A stretch of DNA of 64,000 nt from Aurantiacibacter poecillastricola (GTDB lineage Bacteria > Pseudomonadota > Alphaproteobacteria > Sphingomonadales > Sphingomonadaceae): assembly GCF_030730945.1 (NCBI RefSeq), contig NZ_JAVAMS010000002.1, forward strand, positions 434,001 through 498,000. Direction: 5' to 3'. The position numbers and the translations under genes were made by a program. Shown here in pieces: positions 58,167 through 64,000 of the stretch (positions are counted from its first letter, which is position 1; every line of letters begins with the position of its first letter). The notes beneath the pieces were generated by a model. It worked only from the letters and a program-made list of their open reading frames with translations. It made no database searches and was not told where the DNA came from.

Positions 58167-59933
58167 TCAGCTTTTCGCGGTGCTCGTGCGCAGCTTGGGC
58201 TTGGCCTCCAGCGCGCCTTCCTGGCGGATGGTTTCGCGGAACTCGTCGCGCTTCTCGTGAATGGAGGCAATGACCGGCCCCATCGCGACGCCAAGGTCCA
58301 CCAGCGCAGCCTCGGACAGCTGGAGCGAGCTTTCCAGCGTTTCCGGCACTGCCGTGGTTGCTCCGCTGCGATAGAGTTCGGCCGCGTGAAAGCTGTCGCG
58401 GGCACGGGCGATGATAGGCACGTCGGGCCTTGCGGCGCGGATTTTCTTCACCAGTCGCTGTGCCAGCACGTGCTCGTCCATCGTCAGGATTACCGCGGGC
58501 GCCGTGTCGATGCCGATGTGATCGAGCGCGTCCGAGCGCATGGCGTTGCCGAAGATGGCGTAATAGCCCTCGCGCCTCGCCTGTTCGATGAGGTCCGAAT
58601 CGGCATCGATGCCGACATAGGCCTTGCCATGCGTGTCGAGCATCTGCGCCACCAGCTTGCCGACGCGGCCGAAGCCGACGATCACGACGCGCGGCATCTC
58701 GCGGTCGTCGTCGAGGTCCTCCAGTGAAGGCGCGGGGTCGACGCGGCTTGCCACCGTGCGGCCCAGCAGCGCCAGCAAAGGCGTGATGGTAAGGCCGATG
58801 GCGGTGACGATCTGCCAGAATTGCGCCGTGCCGGGCTGGATCAGCATGGCACTGGTGGCGGCCGCCAGCACGATCAGCGTCGTCTCGGACGGGCTTGCCA
58901 TGAGGATGCCGGTCTCGGTGGCGGTGCTGCGCCGCGCGCCCATCAGCCGTAGCAGCACGCCGGTGACCACGGCTTTCAGGGTCAGCACACCCACGACGGC
59001 GCCCAGGATCATCCAGAGATTGTCCCAGATGGTGGCGAGGTCGATGCCCATGCCCACCGTGATGAGGAAGATACCGAGAGCAAGACCCTTGAACGGCTCC
59101 ATGATGCCCTCGACTTCGTTGTGATACTCGGTCTCCGCGATCAGCAGGCCGGCGATCAGGGCGCCGACGATCGGTGAAAGGCCGACGAAGGCGGTGGCAA
59201 GGCTGGCCCCGATCACGACCAGCAGGCTGGCGGCGAGGAACAGTTCCGGGCTCTTGGTACGCGCGGCCTGGGCGAACAGGCGCGGCAGCAGGAAGCGGCC
59301 CGCGACCATCATTACCACGACCACCAGCAGGCCTTGCCAAAGCGTGTCGATGAGGCCCGTCAGCCCTTCCTCCGCGGCGAAGGGCGCCAGCGCGCCGAGG
59401 AGGAAGATGACCGGCACGATCATGATGTCCTCGAACAGCAGCATGGAAAGCGCGGCGCGGCCCACCGGGGTGTTGGTGCCCGAGATCGGCAGCACCAGCG
59501 CGGTGGAGGAGAAGGCGAGGGCAAGGCCAAGCGCCATCGCGCCTGTCCAGTACTGCCCCATCATCGAGAGGATTGCCGCCAGCAGCGATCCGATCACCAG
59601 CAGTTCCAGAGCGCCGAGTCCGAACACGAGTTTCCTGAGTTGCCACAAACGGTTGAAGCTCAGCTCCAGTCCTATGGCGAACAGCAGCAGGATGATGCCG
59701 AACTCGGCGAAGGGCTCCAGCCGTTCCGGCTCCGTGATCGTGACGTAGGAGAGGAAATCGTATTCCGGCGTCATCCGGCCAAGGCCATAGGGTCCGACGA
59801 GCAGGCCGATCAGGATGAAGCCGATGATCGGGGTGACGCGGAAGCGCGCAAAAAGCGGGATCACGATTCCAGCCGCGCCGAGGATGACGAGCGCGTCCTT
59901 CATGATCGGCGATATGGCTTCGGCCCCGTGCAT
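58167..59933 (-). CDS. CPA2-type cation/proton antiporter (KefB/YbaL-like) with RCK domain
   Basis: The predicted protein has 588 residues from the ATG at 59933 (ATG 59903 is an alternative). The N-terminal antiporter part has about 12 helices (GFILIGLLVGPYGLG, LFAIGLELSFNRLW, FSSTALVLP, LLFEDIMIVPVIFLL, GALIAGLLIAETEYHNEVE). The cytoplasmic RCK/TrkA-N domain starts VVIVGFGRVGKLVAQML (NAD-type loop) near residue 420. It exchanges potassium or sodium for protons. No kefF/kefG quinone-reductase partner is next to it. Confidence 0.93.
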   Translation of the reverse strand: MHGAEAISPIMKDALVILGAAGIVIPLFARFRVTPIIGFILIGLLVGPYGLGRMTPEYDFLSYVTITEPERLEPFAEFGIILLLFAIGLELSFNRLWQLRKLVFGLGALELLVIGSLLAAILSMMGQYWTGAMALGLALAFSSTALVLPISGTNTPVGRAALSMLLFEDIMIVPVIFLLGALAPFAAEEGLTGLIDTLWQGLLVVVVMMVAGRFLLPRLFAQAARTKSPELFLAASLLVVIGASLATAFVGLSPIVGALIAGLLIAETEYHNEVEGIMEPFKGLALGIFLITVGMGIDLATIWDNLWMILGAVVGVLTLKAVVTGVLLRLMGARRSTATETGILMASPSETTLIVLAAATSAMLIQPGTAQFWQIVTAIGLTITPLLALLGRTVASRVDPAPSLEDLDDDREMPRVVIVGFGRVGKLVAQMLDTHGKAYVGIDADSDLIEQARREGYYAIFGNAMRSDALDHIGIDTAPAVILTMDEHVLAQRLVKKIRAARPDVPIIARARDSFHAAELYRSGATTAVPETLESSLQLSEAALVDLGVAMGPVIASIHEKRDEFRETIRQEGALEAKPKLRTSTAKS

Positions 59934-60239
59934 TGCGCCGGTTGTAGGGCAGGGCGGCAGGCGAGGGCAACGACCAAATCCAACTAATGTGGAACACATG
60001 GAACACTGTCCTGGAGCAGAAATATTCCGCCCCACGTTCATCTGGCAGCCGGAACCAGTCGTGCAGCAATTGAAGGCAAGGCGAGGCCAGCGCGAAAAGC
60101 TGTTCCACAACAGCGCTCCACATTGGAAAATCGCTAAAGTCCGGGCTTCCTGTGTGACCATGACCGAGAGCAAGCCATCACAGGCGCGGTGTAGGAAACC
60201 TTCGACTCACCCTAGCCAGAGCGCGATTCATCAGTATGC
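59934..60239. other. intergenic region between the antiporter and putP
   Basis: 306 bases between divergent genes. It contains a dispersed-repeat copy (59980-60028) and further TGTTCCAC-like words near 60096. No coding frame or clear promoter is recognised; a putP promoter is expected in 60130-60230. Confidence 0.5.
59980..60028 (-). repeat. dispersed repeat, copy C, between the antiporter and putP genes
   Basis: Read on the minus strand it contains GGAATATTTC, CTCCAGGACAGTGTTCC and TTAGTTGG around the core GTGTTCCATGTGTTCCA. The left half matches copy A and the right end matches copy B. Confidence 0.75.
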
Positions 60240-61724
60240 ATGGCGCTCATGCAGACACCGACACTGATCGCGCTAGCCTTGTATTTCGTCCTCATGCTGG
60301 GGATCGGCCTTTATGCCTGGAAACGCTCGACCGAGGATAGCGAAGGCTATCTGCTGGGCGGGCGCGACCTGCCGCCAGCCGTCGCCGCTCTGTCCGCAGG
60401 GGCGTCCGACATGTCGGGCTGGCTCCTGCTCGGACTTCCGGGTGCGCTGTACCTCTCGGGACTGGTGGAGGCATGGATCGGCATCGGCCTGTTCGCAGGT
60501 GCCGTCGCCAACTGGTTCATCGTCGCTCCGCGCCTGCGGAAACAGACGGTGGAGTACGGCAACGCGCTGACGATCCCGCAATTCCTCGCCAACCGTTTCC
60601 CGGACAAGGCGATTGCCTTGCGCGTCACCTCGGCCATCATCATCGTGATCTTCTTCGCGGTCTATTCCGCCGCAGGCCTCGTCGGCGGCGGCCTGCTGTT
60701 CGAGAGCACCTTCATCGATACGCCGGTGCTGGGCTTCTCGCCCTACATGGCGGGCGTGCTGCTGACGGCGATCGTTGTGCTGGCCTATACGATGGTAGGC
60801 GGCTTTCTTGCGGTGAGCCTCACTGACTTCGTGCAGGGCTGCATCATGGTGGTGGCGCTCGTCGTGATGCCGCTGGTGGTCCTGTTCGGCGATGGCTGGG
60901 GCGCGACCGGCGATGCCTTGCGCGCGGTGGATCCGGACTTCCTGACCTGGTTCGGCGGATTGTCGGTAATCGGCTTCCTTTCGGCAGTCTCATGGGGCCT
61001 CGGCTATTTCGGCCAGCCGCATATTATCGTGCGCTTCATGGCGGTGAAGGAGGGCGGCATTCCGGCGGCTCGCAATATCGGTCTTTCGTGGATGCTGGTC
61101 GCGCTTATCGGCGCGCTGGGCGTGGGCCTGGCGGGCCGCGCACATGTGGAAATGAATGGCCTCTCGCTGGAGAATTCGGAGACGATCTTCATTCTCCTTG
61201 CCAATACCCTGTTCCATCCTTTCGTAACCGGCTTCCTGCTGGCCGCATTGCTGGCCGCGATCATGAGCACGATTTCCTCGCAGCTACTGGTTTCTTCCAG
61301 CTCCCTTACGGAAGACTTCTACCGGCTCTTCCTGCGCAAGCAGGCAAGCGAAACGGAGATGGTGAATGTCGGCCGCATCTGCGTGGCGCTGGTCTCGGTG
61401 GCGGCGATCCTCATCGCCAGCGATCCTGAAAGCGGCGTGCTGGCACTGGTCGCCAATGCCTGGGCCGGTTTCGGCGCGGCCTTCGGTCCGCTGATCATCC
61501 TCTCGCTGACATGGAAGCGCATGACGGGCGCGGGCGCAGTGGCCGGCCTGATTACGGGTGCGGGCGTTGTGATCGCGTGGATCGCGCTGGGCTGGAACAG
61601 CGAGTTCCTCGGCGGCCCCGGCATCTACGAGATCATCCCGGGCTTTATCGCCGCATGGCTGGCAATCTGGCTGGTGAGCAAGGCGACTGCGGGTTCGGCG
61701 AGGGAACAGGGCTTGCGGGCCTGA
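60240..61724 (+). CDS. putP: sodium/proline symporter
   Basis: The predicted protein has 494 residues and about 13 helices, LeuT-fold SSS family. LGGRDLPPAVAALSAGASDMSGWLLLGLPGALYLSGL carries the sodium and proline site residues of PutP. FVQGCIMVVALVVMPLVVL and AIMSTISSQLLVSSSSLTEDFYR (helix 8, sodium site) are canonical. It imports proline as nutrient or osmolyte. An ATG at 60249 is an alternative start. It stands alone; no putA is nearby. Confidence 0.95.
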   Translation: MALMQTPTLIALALYFVLMLGIGLYAWKRSTEDSEGYLLGGRDLPPAVAALSAGASDMSGWLLLGLPGALYLSGLVEAWIGIGLFAGAVANWFIVAPRLRKQTVEYGNALTIPQFLANRFPDKAIALRVTSAIIIVIFFAVYSAAGLVGGGLLFESTFIDTPVLGFSPYMAGVLLTAIVVLAYTMVGGFLAVSLTDFVQGCIMVVALVVMPLVVLFGDGWGATGDALRAVDPDFLTWFGGLSVIGFLSAVSWGLGYFGQPHIIVRFMAVKEGGIPAARNIGLSWMLVALIGALGVGLAGRAHVEMNGLSLENSETIFILLANTLFHPFVTGFLLAALLAAIMSTISSQLLVSSSSLTEDFYRLFLRKQASETEMVNVGRICVALVSVAAILIASDPESGVLALVANAWAGFGAAFGPLIILSLTWKRMTGAGAVAGLITGAGVVIAWIALGWNSEFLGGPGIYEIIPGFIAAWLAIWLVSKATAGSAREQGLRA

Positions 61725-62045
61725 CCCCCGGTCCTGGAAGTATTTCCCACAAGGGCGGGGCGCCAGTTCGATCGCCAGCAGGAAAAGGCGGAGAGGCAGT
61801 TCCATCGCGCGCATTGCGGAGCTCGCACTCAGGTCAGACTACTGCATTGCGCCAGCGCCCCGGTTCGGGCGCCAGGTTTGCGGTCCAGTCGCTGTTGAAG
61901 GATATCTATCTCGATTGGGCGCCGCCCTACTTGCAGCGGAAATTCGCTCGTACCTGACCCTGATGGGGGGGCGAGCGGACTGCTGGAGCGCAGTTCGTTC
62001 CGGCGCATCGCGGCGGGCCGCCTGGATTGCCGGGATCACCAGGTA
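61725..62045. other. intergenic region between putP and the GGDEF gene
   Basis: 321 bases between convergent genes. One hairpin GCGCCC-CGGTTC-GGGCGC (61855-61872) is visible. The plus frame continuing past putP in another register ends in KDIYLDWAPPYLQRKF and may be a gene remnant, but there is no start or ribosome-binding site. No reliable gene. Confidence 0.5.
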
Positions 62046-63188
62046 TCAGGCCGCCAGCTTCCCCTCGTAACGTGCGGTCTTTCCCTTGCCCGCGCCCTTC
62101 GCATGATAGAGCGCCGCGTCGGCATATTCGCGCAGCCGGTCGACCGAAGTCGTATCTTCCGGCAGGCATGCGTAACCAAGGCTCATGCCGATGTGCACTG
62201 GCGACGCTCCGCTTATGGCATAGCTGTTGTCGCGGATTGCGTGCAGGAGGGCCTTTGCTCTTTGCTCCACCATGTCGGGTGGACTGCCCGGCAGCACGGC
62301 CATGAATTCGTCGCCGCCCAGCCGCGCCAGTATGTCCGGCGCCGGCACGACCGCGCTCATCCGCCTGGCGACTTCCTTCAGCACGGCATCGCCCGCCGCG
62401 TGCCCGTATCGGTCGTTGATCTCCTTGAACCCGTCGAGGTCCATTGCAATCACCGCCAGGGGCTGCGTGCTGGCAAGCTTTTCCATCTGCGCGTCCAGCC
62501 CGCCGCGGTTGAGCAGATCCGTCAGCGGATCGCGACGCGAACGCCTAAGGTTCTCGTGCTCCGCCGACAGCGCGCGGACCATTGCGGACTTGTAGTTCGT
62601 CACGATCTGCAAGGCGCCGAACAGGAAGAGCGGCGTCATCGCGGCAATGATGAGGAACCAGGGATTCCCTGTCGCCAGGGCACCGATCGCGAAGGGAAAG
62701 TCGCACAGGCAGACCAGTAGCAGGGCGAGGCGCGGGGCGGCATAGTTACGCGCACATAGGGGGCCGATGAGCGCCATGACCATGGTTGCGGTAAGCACCA
62801 TCAGGACGGGGTCCTGCGTGCGCATGGCGAAGAACGCGGTCATGCCCTGAAGGGCGCACCACAGGCACGACAGGACGATGGCAATGCCGATGTCGGCCGA
62901 AATCCCGGCCTTGGCCTGCGCGCGCAAGTGAGCAAGCGTCGCGAAGCGCGCGCAGGCGATGAGGCCTTCAAGCAGCAGCAGGATCACGAAGATCGCCGAA
63001 CCATCGCGCGCGATACTCGCTACGCTGACGACCAATCCGACTATCGCGCCCATGGCGATGGCGCCGGGTGACGCCAGCAGTTGCAGCAGCAATTGCTGGC
63101 GGATGGCTTCCGGCACCGACCGGCCCGGATCGGTCAGCCATTGCAAGGCTCGACTTCGCAAAGTCAGCCGAATCTCGCTCTCTATCAT
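62046..63188 (-). CDS. membrane GGDEF diguanylate cyclase
   Basis: The predicted protein has 380 residues. Five or six N-terminal membrane helices (about residues 35-210) form an uncharacterised sensor. The GGDEF domain follows: RDPLTDLLNRGGLD, MDLDGFKEINDRYGHAAGDAVL and RLGGDEFMAVL (GGDEF at about residues 291-295). The catalytic motif is intact. The inhibitory I-site RxxD reads PAPD, so product inhibition is probably lost. It should make c-di-GMP at the inner membrane. The ATG at 63188 has a GGAGGGAGA stretch ahead. Confidence 0.93.
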   Translation of the reverse strand: MIESEIRLTLRSRALQWLTDPGRSVPEAIRQQLLLQLLASPGAIAMGAIVGLVVSVASIARDGSAIFVILLLLEGLIACARFATLAHLRAQAKAGISADIGIAIVLSCLWCALQGMTAFFAMRTQDPVLMVLTATMVMALIGPLCARNYAAPRLALLLVCLCDFPFAIGALATGNPWFLIIAAMTPLFLFGALQIVTNYKSAMVRALSAEHENLRRSRRDPLTDLLNRGGLDAQMEKLASTQPLAVIAMDLDGFKEINDRYGHAAGDAVLKEVARRMSAVVPAPDILARLGGDEFMAVLPGSPPDMVEQRAKALLHAIRDNSYAISGASPVHIGMSLGYACLPEDTTSVDRLREYADAALYHAKGAGKGKTARYEGKLAA

Positions 63189-63262
63189 GCGCTTGGTCTC
63201 CCTCCGGAGGCGCTTACGCAATTAGGTGTAGCGATTAGTTAATCGGGCTGCTTTGTAAGCAC

Positions 63263-64000
63263 CTAGCCGCCGCCGGGGCCGTGCTGCTGCATCGGCGGCG
63301 GACCGCTGATGTCGGTTGCGTCGCCGCCCGAGCCCTTCTGCTCCCATTCGATGCGATAGAGGTCGAACCGGCGGTCGGCGAGGTTGCGCACCGTGCCTTC
63401 CGCGCGGGCCCAGGCGAGATCGGCGAGGTTGACGTCGCTGATCGTCAGCGTTTCCACGTTCTCGCTCGCTTCGGCTGCAATGCCGTCACGTGCGAAGGGG
63501 AAGTCGCACGGTGTCAGGATGCAGCTTTGCGCGTACTGGATATCCATGTTGGCGACGTTGGGCAGGTTGCCAACATTGCCGCTCATCACGACGTAGCACT
63601 GGTTCTCGATCGCACGGGCGGCGGCGCAGTAGCGAACGCGCATGTAGCCCTGCCGGCTGTCTGTGCAGAAGGGCACGAAGATGATTCGCGCCCCCTCGTC
63701 AGCCAGGCGGCGAGCGAGCTCGGGGAATTCGCTGTCGTAGCAGATGAGCACGCCCACCGGACCGCAATCGGTCTGGATCACGTCCACCGTGTCGCCGCCA
63801 TGGATGTTCCACCAGTAGGCCTCGTTGGGCGTGGGGTGGATCTTCTCCTGCTCGTGAATGGAGCCGTCGCGCAGGCAAACCATCGCGACATTGTGGATGT
63901 CGCCATCCTCCATACGGGTGGGGTGCGAGCCGCCGATGATGTTAATGTTGTACTTGAGCGCCATCTCGGACAGCGCCTCGCGGATGCGCGGCGTGTATTC
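63263..64000 (-). CDS. carbon-nitrogen hydrolase (nitrilase superfamily), 5' end off window
   Basis: The frame is open to the right edge; 245 residues are visible. It has the nitrilase-superfamily Lys in HEQEKIHPTPNEAYWW and the nucleophile Cys in VGVLICYDSEFPELARRLAD. The general-base Glu must be in the missing N-terminal part. The layout, with HPTPNE and a long N-terminal part, resembles proteins that fuse an N-terminal GNAT domain to this hydrolase, but the part that would show this is outside. It hydrolyses an amide or nitrile of unknown identity. The C-terminus is Gly/Pro-rich (GPPPMQQHGPGGG). Confidence 0.87.
   Translation of the reverse strand, partial: EYTPRIREALSEMALKYNINIIGGSHPTRMEDGDIHNVAMVCLRDGSIHEQEKIHPTPNEAYWWNIHGGDTVDVIQTDCGPVGVLICYDSEFPELARRLADEGARIIFVPFCTDSRQGYMRVRYCAAARAIENQCYVVMSGNVGNLPNVANMDIQYAQSCILTPCDFPFARDGIAAEASENVETLTISDVNLADLAWARAEGTVRNLADRRFDLYRIEWEQKGSGGDATDISGPPPMQQHGPGGG

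Noticed and set aside
58108..60123. Alternative 671-codon minus-strand frame overlapping the antiporter
   Set aside because: It is Arg/Pro/His-rich out-of-frame translation; the antiporter frame has the membrane helices and RCK domain.

Overview
The window looks like a chromosomal segment of an alphaproteobacterium of the order Sphingomonadales, most likely Erythrobacteraceae-like. The evidence is a high-GC core, the CckA cell-cycle kinase, LexA boxes of the alphaproteobacterial direct-repeat type (GTTC-N7-GTTC) in front of uvrA and recA, possible EcfG-type stress promoters, and many protein families typical of sphingomonads. This assignment comes from reading the sequence, not from a database search. 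No tRNA, rRNA, CRISPR array, insertion sequence or intact prophage was recognised.

Layout. Positions 1-6865 (minus strand) hold a surface-protein cluster: two paralogous RTX-type calcium-binding proteins (the first runs off the left edge) on either side of a YadA-like trimeric autotransporter. uvrA follows. Positions 10075-13476 are accessory: an AT-rich orphan KAP-family P-loop NTPase, two small hypothetical genes, and a helix-turn-helix protein resembling a phage terminase small subunit. Next come a 2OG-Fe(II) oxygenase, rlpA, a 580-base gene-free stretch that may encode a structured RNA, and a minus-strand run of two cyclopropane-synthase paralogues, a MATE exporter, an exported hypothetical protein and argG.

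Positions 21500-34300 are mostly metabolic. They include a molybdopterin oxidoreductase with its cytochrome b and a pteridine-reductase-like SDR, a PQQ-type sugar dehydrogenase, the NAD pair pncC-nadE, an amino-acid permease, a putative lipoprotein, a methyltransferase, a DUF418 membrane protein and rlmN. Positions 34680-43060 hold an outer-membrane barrel, the YqiJ/YqiK flotillin pair, an EAL phosphodiesterase, greB, a sulfotransferase and a soluble lytic transglycosylase.

Positions 43156-57853 look like core genome: dapA, a frameshifted DUF885 peptidase, a degenerate CinA-like protein, smpB, a DUF2062 protein, cckA, two tandem DUF4139 proteins, recA, a methyltransferase and alaS. The right end has a small hydrophilic protein, a KefB-type antiporter, putP, a GGDEF cyclase and a partial carbon-nitrogen hydrolase.

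Themes that connect the genes. DNA repair (uvrA, recA) appears to share LexA control. Cell-cycle and c-di-GMP signalling are represented by cckA, the EAL protein and the GGDEF protein. Envelope building involves rlpA, the lytic transglycosylase, the cyclopropane synthases, the outer-membrane barrel and the adhesins. NAD recycling is covered by pncC-nadE. The least explained items are a dispersed repeat of about 45 bp (three copies, one in frame inside a gene), the gene-free hairpin-rich stretch before argG's 3' flank, the orphan KAP NTPase, and paralogues that have lost expected active-site residues.
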